This document shows, piece after piece, positions 29,402-38,076 of a stretch of DNA of 64,000 nt (position 1 is its first letter; every line of letters starts with the position of its first letter). Made by a program: the position numbers and the translations under genes. This DNA comes from Synechococcales cyanobacterium GL140_1_metabinner_5_sub (GTDB taxonomy: Bacteria; Cyanobacteriota; Cyanobacteriia; Cyanobacteriales; Chamaesiphonaceae). The notes beneath the pieces are model-generated. The model was not told the origin of the DNA and searched no databases. It was given only the letters and a program-made list of their open reading frames with translations. Location of the stretch: positions 1 through 64,000 of the forward strand of contig JANYHM010000041.1 of the NCBI GenBank assembly GCA_025359065.1, written 5' to 3'.

Positions 29402-29515
29402 TTGATCTCTACCGCGTAAATGAGTAGGATCTTTGGGGCATTTTGTACTGAGAAGCTGGGAATACGTTGGAATTTGTCAGGATGAGGTTATCAGCGGAGA
29501 TTGATCACTTGTTAC
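29402..29515 (+). pseudogene. Uma2 relic C (with stop codons)
   Basis: Reads DLYRVNE, stop, DLWGILY, stop, EAGNTLEF then LSAEIDHLL, matching EIYRKNDQGQWSILAYEVGDTVEF and LSVEIDRLF of the Uma2 gene at 27434-28042. Two in-frame stops show decay. It overlaps the very end of the convergent helicase gene. Confidence 0.65.
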
Positions 29516-32500
29516 TACTATAGCCAGAACTCAGGAGTGCGCTGCTGCAAACAATATTTGAAATCGACAAATCACTTTTCGGCTCTGATACAGAATTGAT
29601 TTGAGTTTTGAGATCATATTGCTGATACAGACGGGTTAATTCGCTTAGTAACTTTTCTCCAGCAGAACCATTATTCTTGATGTTTTTCAGCTCTCGTAAA
29701 ATGACTGGATTGTAAATGGATTCCACAGCTCTAATGAATTCGTAAATGATGAGTTGTGTATTTTCTTCAACGTCATCTTTAAACAATTTCTCCAACTCTT
29801 TCAAAACATATTTCTGAGGAGAGGTTAGTTTGAAATCGCGTTGCTCAGATTGGCGATGTTTCACTTCTTTACTAAATCTGTGCAGGGTTTGGGTAACTGT
29901 TTGATTATGAGTTTGGGGCAATAGTGCTGTTGGGGTGTTTTCTTTGGCGATAATAATCGAGAGAATCTTGGAAATATCACGGCTGATTTCTTTACCATCT
30001 TGATCGAGTAGAAATAGCTGTGGATATCTGCTCGTGCTGGGATCGTTAATACTGCTCGATTCGCAAAAGACGAATGTACCCGTTGATTGGGCTAGTTTGG
30101 CAGTGCGGATACCGTTGGGTAATTTGACAATGCGATCAAACTCGTCAGGATTATGTTGTCGCAGTTGTCTGAGCATTTCTTCAGCATCGGTGAGATCAAT
30201 TATTGGAGGTGGTTCTAGATCGAATAAGTCTAATTGTTTATCTCCATGCTCGTAGATGGCGTACATCGCATTTTCGTTGAGCTGTTCGCTATTATCAAGA
30301 ATTGCTGAATCTTCACCGATGGTTTCATGGATTTCTTGAATGCGGCGCTGGAGCTTTCCTTTTAAGCCAAGATTTCTTTCGATCCCCAATTCGGGAAGAA
30401 AGTTATAGCCATAGATAGTTTCTTTCTCTGTCCCAATTCGATCGATCCGCCCGAAGCGTTGAATTAGTTTGACTGGATTCCAGTGCAGGTCATAGTTAAT
30501 AATCATGTCGCCATCTTGGAGATTAAGACCTTCGGCGAGGATGTCGGTGGCAATGAGGGTATTGAGTTCGGCTTCTCCGGGCTTAAGTTGGTAATTATCA
30601 TTAGCTTTAGGTGCAAATCTCTGAACTAAGCGTCCTTTATCTTTGCCACTGTTGCTATGGATAACTTCGATGTCTTGGCGATCTTCAGCAATTTGGTCAA
30701 ATAGATATTGGGCGGTGTCTGCGTACTGGGTAAAGATAATCTGCTTCTTACCCTGAATGTCGGGTTTGGCTAGCCACTGCTTGAGGGTTTGCAGCTTGGC
30801 ATCTTGGGCGGGGGTGATGGGGGCAACTAATTGGTGAATCTGTTTGAGGATTTTCAGATCGTGAGCAATGTGTTTGGTGAGTTTAGCGCGATCGAAATCG
30901 TCAATGTCATACTTACCCGATACCGATCGCAGTGCTTCGATGATATCCAATTCATCTTCGCCAGCAGCTTCATCGTCATTGAGAATATCTTGAGCTTCTT
31001 TCCCTGCGGGGATTAGACCGCTATCGAGTCCGATTAAAAATCGTTCGTGAGCAAGAATCATCCGATCGATTGTCTGTTGAAAGGCATAAACGCTAGATTC
31101 AAACCGTTTGAATAACAGTACGCGGATTAGACCTCTGAGGTTGGCTCCGGCGGTCTGAAGTCCTTTGTATGGATCTTGTTGCTGTTTGGAAGGTAAGACA
31201 TAGTTACCCAAGCCATAACGAGCATAGCAGAGGGTGTCGGTAAGAGTTTTGAGTGATTTTTGCTTGCTAGATTTACCTAGATACTGGCGAAGCTGCTGAT
31301 ATAGTCCGTTGTAGGTATCTTCAATGCTGTATTCGATCGTTTCTAGTCGGCGTTTGGGGAAGTATTGGTGTTTACCTCCGACAAGGATGTAGGCTTTCCG
31401 CTGACCGGATAGATACTCGTTGAAATTGGGATAGGAAGCTATGGGTAAATTGGTTTCTGAGTCAAAGCCATAGAAGCGAAGAATGTGATTTCGGGTGCGG
31501 CGAATCAGGATGTGGGAAAGGAGATCAGGGAGGTTTCGTTCGCCTTTTTCGACCATCTTAAAATATTCATTGAGATCGGGTGGGTCGATCGGGAGGTTGG
31601 TGATATCGGTGGGGTGAAATAGTTTGATTTGGTGGTAGATATCCCATGCACTTTTATTCCGTGGGGTGGCAGTCAGGAAGCAGCACCGCTTGTCACCAGC
31701 GGCCAGATATTCTTGCAAGACTTTATATCTTTGGGTGCCATAGTTGCGGAGGTGATGGCTTTCATCAATTAATACAAAGTCGCGGTGTTTGTATTTTTCA
31801 TCTTCAAGCAAGGTGCGTAAGCCTTGCTCGCTATCGCTTTTGAGCATTCCCATTGAAAGTACTCGCGCATTGAGCTGATACTTTTCGTTGTATTTTTCCC
31901 ACATCTCGATTAATGGTGGCGGGCAAATAATCAGGGTACGAGCGCGTTCGTGTTGCTCCATCCATTTGACGATCGCGGCTCCAATGTAGCTTTTACCTAA
32001 GCCCACAACATCGGAAACAAAAGCACCGTCATATTTTTGAATATTTTGAATTGCATTTTGGACGGCTCTAGTCTGGAAATCGGCGAGCTGCTTGCTGATA
32101 TCGTTAGGATCAATGATAATTTCTGCTGGTGCGAGTTCTAGCCTGTCGTGGACGAGATGATAAAGGGTTTTCATGTACACGTCGTAGGGCGTAGCAATAT
32201 TCATCACCCAAGACTGTTTCATTTCTTTCATCAAGATGGCATCAAAGTCTTCGGCTACGTTCCATAGTTCATCGAACCAGTTGGTAAGCTGTTGATGGTT
32301 GTCGTTACCGTGAATAACGACGTTGAGTTCGGTATTATTGTTGAGTCCAGATAAGGTGAGATTAGAAGAACCGACGATCGCGATGCCCTGTTCTGGGCGA
32401 TCGAGTTTTTTACCCTTGTTATCAAAAATGTCGCCATAGTCGAAGATGTAGGCTTTGGCGTGTAATACGCCTTTGGTGTAAACCTTGACTTCGAGGCGTT

Positions 32501-32888
32501 TTTCTTCGATCATTTCGGCGAGATTTTTCACCAGTGTTTCGGATTCGTCGCTTTGCTCTAGCAGTTCGAGCTGGGAGCGTACCTGTTCGGAGTTATTGGC
32601 AAAGATGGTTTGTTTCTCATGTTCTTTCGGATATGTTTGAGCTTCGAGGCGATCTTTGATTAGTTCTACCTGCTGGTAGCCTTGGGCAATTTGTTCGATC
32701 GTTTGGCGGTTGGTGGTGTTACCAATTAGTAACCGTAGGTGTTTGATGTGGGGGAGTTTGTCGGCGATCGCGGTGAAGCCGGAAAGGAAGAAGTAGCCGA
32801 CGGCGAAGTGAGCGGCGGTGGAGGAATCGAGGTTGGTGCGGATCTGATCGGCGAGATGTCGATCTCGATTGTCGATGATGTCTGACAT
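29505..32888 (-). CDS. PLD-domain SNF2-type helicase (defence-associated)
   Basis: A 1127-residue two-part protein. Residues about 1-210 are a phospholipase D-like domain (LHAKAYIF near 142, GSSNLTLSGLN near 176; a single HKD-like motif). From about 265 on it is an SF2/SNF2 helicase: Walker A VVGLGKSYIG near 294, LIDESHHLR near 373, FLTATPRNKS near 406, then FTQYADTAQYL, ATDILAEGLNLQ and RFGRIDRIGTE near 813. A helical tail of about 250 residues follows. PLD and SNF2 parts occur separately in DISARM; here they are fused. It lies downstream, on the same strand, of an Eco57I-like methylase, so I infer a two-gene restriction or defence system. I cannot assign a named system. Confidence 0.85.
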   Translation of the reverse strand: MSDIIDNRDRHLADQIRTNLDSSTAAHFAVGYFFLSGFTAIADKLPHIKHLRLLIGNTTNRQTIEQIAQGYQQVELIKDRLEAQTYPKEHEKQTIFANNSEQVRSQLELLEQSDESETLVKNLAEMIEEKRLEVKVYTKGVLHAKAYIFDYGDIFDNKGKKLDRPEQGIAIVGSSNLTLSGLNNNTELNVVIHGNDNHQQLTNWFDELWNVAEDFDAILMKEMKQSWVMNIATPYDVYMKTLYHLVHDRLELAPAEIIIDPNDISKQLADFQTRAVQNAIQNIQKYDGAFVSDVVGLGKSYIGAAIVKWMEQHERARTLIICPPPLIEMWEKYNEKYQLNARVLSMGMLKSDSEQGLRTLLEDEKYKHRDFVLIDESHHLRNYGTQRYKVLQEYLAAGDKRCCFLTATPRNKSAWDIYHQIKLFHPTDITNLPIDPPDLNEYFKMVEKGERNLPDLLSHILIRRTRNHILRFYGFDSETNLPIASYPNFNEYLSGQRKAYILVGGKHQYFPKRRLETIEYSIEDTYNGLYQQLRQYLGKSSKQKSLKTLTDTLCYARYGLGNYVLPSKQQQDPYKGLQTAGANLRGLIRVLLFKRFESSVYAFQQTIDRMILAHERFLIGLDSGLIPAGKEAQDILNDDEAAGEDELDIIEALRSVSGKYDIDDFDRAKLTKHIAHDLKILKQIHQLVAPITPAQDAKLQTLKQWLAKPDIQGKKQIIFTQYADTAQYLFDQIAEDRQDIEVIHSNSGKDKGRLVQRFAPKANDNYQLKPGEAELNTLIATDILAEGLNLQDGDMIINYDLHWNPVKLIQRFGRIDRIGTEKETIYGYNFLPELGIERNLGLKGKLQRRIQEIHETIGEDSAILDNSEQLNENAMYAIYEHGDKQLDLFDLEPPPIIDLTDAEEMLRQLRQHNPDEFDRIVKLPNGIRTAKLAQSTGTFVFCESSSINDPSTSRYPQLFLLDQDGKEISRDISKILSIIIAKENTPTALLPQTHNQTVTQTLHRFSKEVKHRQSEQRDFKLTSPQKYVLKELEKLFKDDVEENTQLIIYEFIRAVESIYNPVILRELKNIKNNGSAGEKLLSELTRLYQQYDLKTQINSVSEPKSDLSISNIVCSSALLSSGYSSNK

Positions 32889-32947
32889 GATTTTGTGGTG
32901 TGATGTTGGCGTAGAATGTCTTTGATATCTATAATTGAGGGGTGTAG

Positions 32948-33133
32948 ATGCCTACTAATGAGCAAGCGCAGGCTTGTCTGCGACTGTGCCAAATGCTGTC
33001 TAGTGGATTTCAACCGATTCATTTATTTCGGTACAATCCAGAAACGCAGACGGTTTATGTTTTGGCAGGTGTGACGGAAGGAATTGAAGTGATTGTCGAT
33101 CCCAATGGTAAATGGAGGTTTGCAGATGAATAA
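32948..33133 (+). CDS. DUF6888 small protein
   Basis: A 61-residue protein (MPTNEQAQACLRLCQMLSSG, then IHLFRYNPETQTVYVLAG, and IVDPNGKWRF at the end) of a cyanobacterial family that I recall as DUF6888. It regularly precedes a DUF6887 gene, as here, with an 8-bp overlap of stop and start. Its role is unknown; the pairing and size resemble a toxin-antitoxin cassette. It lies antisense between the two defence genes and starts 59 bp from the helicase start codon, so the two share an intergenic promoter region. Confidence 0.75.
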   Translation: MPTNEQAQACLRLCQMLSSGFQPIHLFRYNPETQTVYVLAGVTEGIEVIVDPNGKWRFADE

Positions 33134-33338
33134 GCCAGATTTTAGTACGATGACTAGAAAACAGCTCAGAGCTTATGCTTTTACCCATCGTGAGGATGAA
33201 GCAGTTTTCACTGAGTTGATTAGGCGTGTCGAGCGCAGTGGCACGAGCTACCCATATCCTCAGACGGAGGAAGACTTCGAGGAAATGAAGCACATTCTTC
33301 ACCGCAGACTTTATGGTGATAGTGGTGAATCTTCCTAA
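33126..33338 (+). CDS. DUF6887 small protein
   Basis: A 70-residue acidic protein starting MNKPDFSTMTRKQLRAYAF, then THREDEAVFTELI, matching the DUF6887 family (conserved NKPDF..M..K.LRAYVL..R.D..AF). Start ATG 33126 is preceded by GGAGG and overlaps the DUF6888 stop, so the two are co-translated. The function is not known. It converges on the methylase gene, whose stop is 62 bp away. Confidence 0.75.
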   Translation: MNKPDFSTMTRKQLRAYAFTHREDEAVFTELIRRVERSGTSYPYPQTEEDFEEMKHILHRRLYGDSGESS

Positions 33339-33400
33339 ATTTTCTTGAGAAGGGGAACTTTCGGCTCTCAGCCACTTTTCCAAGAGGTTGAGAGATTAAT

Positions 33401-36400
33401 TTAGTTGAGGTCATAGTTATCATTAAATCCATACAATTTAGCCACCCTGATATCGATCTCTTTTTCCCACGCCTCACAGCCAACACCTTTAGCATCTAGA
33501 CATTTTTTCACCAGGTTAGATATCGCCTTTCGCTCTATCTCACTAGCTTGGGGAATTGGAAGTTTATTTAGATAAATTGACTTCATATTTAATCTGCCCC
33601 CTCTATCGGCATCACCAAGAACAGCACAAACATTTTTCAGGTATTCCCATGCTGAAACAGAATTCAATACTCCCAGTAAGTAAAAGTCGTTAGAAGGAAT
33701 AGTAAATGTTGCATCATTTATAAATGATCCACTTCTGTCAAAGGTGAATCTAGATTCCTTTGCTATAATTGGATAAATAATTTTAGGTTGATCGAATAAA
33801 TCATAATAAGCACAGGCTCTTAATTCCCACCAGTAGTTGCCTTTGTCGCAACGCTTCTCTAGTTGTGGCTGATATTTTTGAAGATGCTTTAATACAGAGG
33901 GATATCTAGTGATGTCAACACCAATTCTTGTGACAATTAACCATTTGCCTTTATCCTTTAAGTACCACTTTCGGACATCATCACCTACAGCCAATGGCTT
34001 GATGATCTCCTCGCTGGCTGAATTTTCAGAGATCAACTGATTGCGAGTTTGACTATCGATAAAAAAAGCCTGATTGAAACCAGTCTTAACTCCATAGTGA
34101 ATTTCTCCATTGACATACTGACCGAGTGGGATTCCCCTGGACTCCATTTGCTTGATTCTATCAACAGAATTACTATCTGTCAGCAGCCAATCTGAACCAT
34201 TAATCGCATTGTGAGGTAGAAAATTACCACAAGATTGAATCAGGGCTTTTACATCGGGATAGGGCGCAGCCAACGTCTCTACTTGAGTAAATTTCGTTGG
34301 AATATGTTGATTTAAACTGTTACTATTTTTATCCTTAAATTGGCTCACAAATATCATTGGAAATGTAGCTGCACTTTTGAATACAGGCAACTCTCCAAAA
34401 TCAGTAATACTATGAATATCACAGTTGTCAGCAATATACTGACGTAGTTTGTTTCCATAACCAGACCGAAACCATTTATTTGAAGAAATAAAAGCTAACA
34501 TTCCTCCCGGTTTCAGCAATTGGAGCGATCGAGCATAAAAATAACAGTACAAATCTGACGTGCCATTATACGTCTGTGGAAAAACTTTCTTCAAAGTCGG
34601 CTTCATATCTACGATCGCTTCTTGCCGCACATAAGGCGGATTTGCAACCTGAATATCAAACCCACCATCTGCCATGATTTCCGCAAAATCCACCATCCAA
34701 TCGAAATCACCCGCTTTGTAAACCCCAGGTGTGAAAGTTGCAATTTGCTCCTTAATATCCTCGATCTTCTTCTCTAAACCAGCCTTCTTCTCCTTCCCAT
34801 GCGCCGTCAAATATTCCGATTTGAGCCGCTGAAACTCCTGCACCGAACCTGTGCGTAACGATAGCTGACTAACAGCAACAGGCGTAATCAAACTATCCCC
34901 GACCTCCAATTTGTACTTGAGATTTGGCAACGGCTGTGGCTTATCTCCATCCACCGACAACGATAACCACAATCGCAACCGCGCAATATTCACCGCAAAC
35001 ACATCCTTATCCACCCCATAAAGATTATGTTCAATAATCTCCAACTTCCGTGCATAGACACTCTCCGCCCCCAGATTATCGCTAGCAAACAGACAAGCCC
35101 GCAAATCCAGCAACTCGTGCATCATCCCCAACAAATACGCCCCACTGCCACAAGCCGGATCGCAAGCCGTAACAGACTTCAACGCATTCAAAACAGCTTC
35201 AGGATCAGCGAGATCGCTACTATTATGGTCATCCACAAACCGATCGATCTTCTCCCCATCCTCCGCACACTTCGACTTCAAATAACCCTTCAACGTCTCC
35301 CGACACATAAAAGCCACGATTGGCTTTGGCGTATAGTAACTCCCCGAACCATGCCGATTTGTCACCAGCTCCTCGAACACCTTGCCCAACATCTCCGGAT
35401 CTACCGCCACATCCACATCCAGCGGCGTACTCTCACTCACCGTAAAATTAAACCTTTCAAATAACTTTGTCAGAATATCCTCGATCGCCCCATCCGGCAC
35501 CACAATCCCAGACACCATCTCACTCGCATCCTCCTCAAACAACCCCCCATTCAAGTATGGCACCTTGCCAATTATTTTAATCAGCTTCTCATCACCCTGC
35601 TTCTCAGGATCATTCAAACCTGCAAAGAACAAATGCGACAATCGATCGCGATAAAAATTCTCATCCTCTCTCTTAGCCCCCTTTCCAAGGGGGTTGGGGG
35701 ATTCCTTCTTATAGTCTTGCCAAAGAGCCTTAAAATAATCATCAGAGCCATTAAACTCCAACCAGCCCTTCTTCTGCACAAAAGCAATAAACATCAAACG
35801 GTTGAACAACTTTTGGGTAAATAACCGCTTCTGTTCCGCATCCTTAATGCCCTCGATCGAACCCTCAACCGACTCAAACACCAGCTTGTACTCATTAAAG
35901 AATCGATCCGTTACCTTCTCAACATCGAATGCCTCATCATGCTGAATCTGAATCTCTAGCGGCTCCAGCTCATTAGCTCTCTTCCCGCATTGTTGCCCGA
36001 TCGACTGTAAATCCAACTCGCCAATTTGTTCGATCGCCGTGCGTAGCTGCTCCCGCTGATTAACCACAATCCGCCGCAACAACCGCCGTTGAGTATTCTT
36101 CTCATCATACTTAGCATTGATAAAATGCCAGTCATCCTGACCCTGATTAGAGAAAACAAATAGTGAGTGACGATAGTTATTTATCTTTAGCAACTCTTCA
36201 ATAACATCACGCTGTTGCTGCTTGTGAATCTGCCGAGAACTCAGTCTTGTGTAAATAACATTGAACTGTCCCTGAACTCCGCCGTTAGCCAATAGCAGCA
36301 CTTCACTATCTCTCAGGCTATCCTGTACCGACCTCGCAAACCTGCGGGTGGAAATGGTTTCGCTGACTCGATCGTAATGCAATCGATCATAAAAAAGTTC

Positions 36401-36664
36401 TTTGAGACTGCGAGTATCAGTCAGCGACGTTAAAGCTGATTCAATTCGACCAAGGCTGGGAGTAGATGCAATCATGTTGGGTAGTTCACTATATACCCAA
36501 GCACCAGACATTAATGCGACCATCATGTCATTGGCATAGCCTTTCCTTTGGAAAATCGATCTCAGTCTGTAGCAAGGGGATGATACACCACAGAATTCCC
36601 AGTCCATCCGGACAGAATGAAGAGTCGATTGAACAGCATTACTTATCGATAGAGACCAGATCAA
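33401..36664 (-). CDS. Eco57I-like restriction-modification methylase with TaqI-type specificity region
   Basis: A frame of 1087 codons. After an N-terminal region with SLFVFSNQGQDDWHFINAKY (about 165-185) comes an N6-adenine methyltransferase core: AdoMet motif ACDPACGSGAYLLG about 498-508 and catalytic motif VANPPYVRQ about 675. The last 330 residues form a TaqI/Eco57I-type target-recognition region. I see no clear nuclease motif, so cutting may depend on the PLD-helicase downstream. The start is uncertain: codons 1-46 look non-native, and ATG at codon 47 (36526) or 64 (36475) is likelier; AAAGGAAAGG precedes codon 47. A short palindromic repeat is inserted in frame at 35677-35700. Confidence 0.85.
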   Translation of the reverse strand: MIWSLSISNAVQSTLHSVRMDWEFCGVSSPCYRLRSIFQRKGYANDMMVALMSGAWVYSELPNMIASTPSLGRIESALTSLTDTRSLKELFYDRLHYDRVSETISTRRFARSVQDSLRDSEVLLLANGGVQGQFNVIYTRLSSRQIHKQQQRDVIEELLKINNYRHSLFVFSNQGQDDWHFINAKYDEKNTQRRLLRRIVVNQREQLRTAIEQIGELDLQSIGQQCGKRANELEPLEIQIQHDEAFDVEKVTDRFFNEYKLVFESVEGSIEGIKDAEQKRLFTQKLFNRLMFIAFVQKKGWLEFNGSDDYFKALWQDYKKESPNPLGKGAKREDENFYRDRLSHLFFAGLNDPEKQGDEKLIKIIGKVPYLNGGLFEEDASEMVSGIVVPDGAIEDILTKLFERFNFTVSESTPLDVDVAVDPEMLGKVFEELVTNRHGSGSYYTPKPIVAFMCRETLKGYLKSKCAEDGEKIDRFVDDHNSSDLADPEAVLNALKSVTACDPACGSGAYLLGMMHELLDLRACLFASDNLGAESVYARKLEIIEHNLYGVDKDVFAVNIARLRLWLSLSVDGDKPQPLPNLKYKLEVGDSLITPVAVSQLSLRTGSVQEFQRLKSEYLTAHGKEKKAGLEKKIEDIKEQIATFTPGVYKAGDFDWMVDFAEIMADGGFDIQVANPPYVRQEAIVDMKPTLKKVFPQTYNGTSDLYCYFYARSLQLLKPGGMLAFISSNKWFRSGYGNKLRQYIADNCDIHSITDFGELPVFKSAATFPMIFVSQFKDKNSNSLNQHIPTKFTQVETLAAPYPDVKALIQSCGNFLPHNAINGSDWLLTDSNSVDRIKQMESRGIPLGQYVNGEIHYGVKTGFNQAFFIDSQTRNQLISENSASEEIIKPLAVGDDVRKWYLKDKGKWLIVTRIGVDITRYPSVLKHLQKYQPQLEKRCDKGNYWWELRACAYYDLFDQPKIIYPIIAKESRFTFDRSGSFINDATFTIPSNDFYLLGVLNSVSAWEYLKNVCAVLGDADRGGRLNMKSIYLNKLPIPQASEIERKAISNLVKKCLDAKGVGCEAWEKEIDIRVAKLYGFNDNYDLN
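35677..35700. repeat. Palindromic repeat inserted in frame in the methylase gene
   Basis: CCCCCTT (35677-35683), loop TCC, AAGGGGG (35687-35693), followed by TTGGGGG. Read through on the minus strand it encodes SPNPLGKGAKRED within the helical region of the methylase (about residues 320-333). Very similar C/G-run repeats are scattered in cyanobacterial genomes and often give SPNPLGKG-like tags inside proteins. Confidence 0.7.
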
Positions 36665-36741
36665 TATCGATCTACAAATCGATCGAAATGACCTCAGTGA
36701 TTATCCTCAATAAATTTATAAATCTGCTAACAAATCTATAG

Positions 36742-36861
36742 ATTTTTCAAAATAGTCTCAGTAATTACCCGCAGAGCGATGAAGCCTGGAAAAATGTCGC
36801 CCAAGGCATCAAGAAAGTAGTGAAAGACATTAGCGCTAAGAAAACAGTAAAAAAACTATAG
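36742..36861 (+). pseudogene. C-terminal relic of a TIR-domain-like protein
   Basis: An open stretch reads SLSNYPQSDEAWKNVAQGI and KKVVKDISAKK before TAG at 36859. The pattern of a proline, D-E-A-W, then V.GI..V closely resembles the last helix of TIR domains found in bacterial defence proteins. Nothing upstream of 36742 continues it (stop at 36739). It lies next to the methylase start and just before the right direct repeat, so it probably remains from another defence gene lost here. Confidence 0.5.
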
Positions 36862-36928
36862 CTACATTTAGACTATTAACTATTTCGCCAACTGTCCTTT
36901 GATCCACTGCCGCACCTGGCGAATCAAA
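36851..36928. repeat. Right 78-bp direct repeat of the helicase-methylase island
   Basis: Partner of 29295-29372 (see there). It spans the end of the TIR-like relic and the last codons of the intact Uma2 gene on the minus strand. The 32 bases at 36897-36928 are identical to the left copy. The two repeats are 7.5 kb apart. Confidence 0.8.
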
Positions 36929-37539
36929 CTCGTTTCACCCATTGTTGAACTTAAATTCAAAAAATCCATCAGCACAACGTTAGTGAATAGAGGTAACGCG
37001 ATCGAAGCTTCACAGCTTTGATATTTGCCATCAACCAACCGTAAAATTGTAAAAGTCTGCCGATCGCCTTTGCTGTAAGCCAAACCATCAAATCGCCAGA
37101 TCTCAGGTATACCCAGCGCTGCATAAATTTCTAGCCGGTTTAGTGAACTGCTGGTATTGTCAATTTCGATCGCTAAATCTGGTGGTGGATCAAGTTCCAA
37201 ATCAATTGAGTCCTTCCCGCGCACCGCCAACTCATTTTGAACGTAGTAACATTCATCAGGTTCCAAGCCCTTCTGTAGATCCCGACGGCTCCAAGTTGTA
37301 GAGCCTAAACTACGCACTTCAATCTCTAACTCTTCAGTCATCACTTCCACAAACCGTCCCAAAAGTTTTTTAAAGCGTTCGTGAGGTGGTAGTGGCATAG
37401 TGATCTCCAAAGTGCCGTGATCGTAAGTTAGCCTGGTACCTGGCTGTGACTCTAGATCTTTGATTAATCTCTGATAAGTATCCCAATGAATTCCTTGCAG
37501 AACTGTGGGTGATTTAGGTAAGGCGATCGCATTTGTCAT
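36880..37539 (-). CDS. Uma2-family putative endonuclease
   Basis: A Uma2 protein of about 219 residues. It starts MTNAIALPKSPTVLQGIHWD (ATG 37539, AAGGTGG upstream; the frame opens four codons earlier at a GTG). The PD-(D/E)XK core is visible: RLTYDHGTLEITMPLPPHE, PDECYYVQN and PPPDLAIEIDNTSSSLNRL (Asp, then E-I-D in place of E-V-x). It ends SLIRQVRQWIKGQLAK; a copy of this end is found 7.5 kb away at 29324. It belongs to a different Uma2 subfamily from the gene at 27434. Confidence 0.88.
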   Translation of the reverse strand: MTNAIALPKSPTVLQGIHWDTYQRLIKDLESQPGTRLTYDHGTLEITMPLPPHERFKKLLGRFVEVMTEELEIEVRSLGSTTWSRRDLQKGLEPDECYYVQNELAVRGKDSIDLELDPPPDLAIEIDNTSSSLNRLEIYAALGIPEIWRFDGLAYSKGDRQTFTILRLVDGKYQSCEASIALPLFTNVVLMDFLNLSSTMGETSLIRQVRQWIKGQLAK

Positions 37540-37584
37540 AGTTTTTTCCACCTTAACTCAGGTTAATTCTTGTACACACATAGA

Positions 37585-38076
37585 TTAACTGCATTTCCAA
37601 AATCTGGGATCTAACTCAAAAGGTTGTGGTGAGATTATCCTTAACCTCACAAAATCAGGGTGCGACGGATTAACTAAGTAGTTGTATTCCATTGGAATAA
37701 TCACTGAAGGCACTGCTAAAATCGCTGTTGCACCCGATCGAAACCAATCATCTCCCATACTCGCCAAAGTAGCAGGTGCCGAAATATTTCGCCAATCTGG
37801 AGGCAACTGAGCCACTTCTAGGTACTTGACCTCAACCTCTTTAGGAACATCGACCTGAATCCAGGCTAACATTGTCGCTACATCTTCTATCTCCATATGC
37901 ACAAAGACTTCTAAAGCTGCTAACGACAACGTTCCCGAAGTATAAACCATTCCCTGTCCACGAGAATTCCAGCGTCCGCCGACTCGTCTAGCACCTTCAC
38001 CACTAAAAGCCGAATCTGCATACTTACGCTTAGAAATTCGCCACAAAACCAGACCCGAGTTAATTTGTGGAGTCAA
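37585..38076 (-). CDS. RES-domain toxin
   Basis: A 163-residue RES domain protein, full length. Conserved elements: LVLWRISKRKYADSAFSGEG (the Arg of the R-E-S triad), GGRWNSRGQGMVYTSGTLSL, AALEVFVHME (Glu) and a Ser-containing VPSVIIPMEYNYLVNP. RES toxins degrade NAD+ and are neutralised by an Xre-type antitoxin. The antitoxin gene is directly upstream and overlaps by 4 bp, so the order antitoxin-toxin is standard and the module looks intact. Confidence 0.93.
   Translation of the reverse strand: MTPQINSGLVLWRISKRKYADSAFSGEGARRVGGRWNSRGQGMVYTSGTLSLAALEVFVHMEIEDVATMLAWIQVDVPKEVEVKYLEVAQLPPDWRNISAPATLASMGDDWFRSGATAILAVPSVIIPMEYNYLVNPSHPDFVRLRIISPQPFELDPRFWKCS

Noticed and set aside
35027-35464. 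145-codon plus frame inside the methylase gene
   Set aside because: It lies entirely antisense to conserved methyltransferase motifs and has the composition of a shadow frame.
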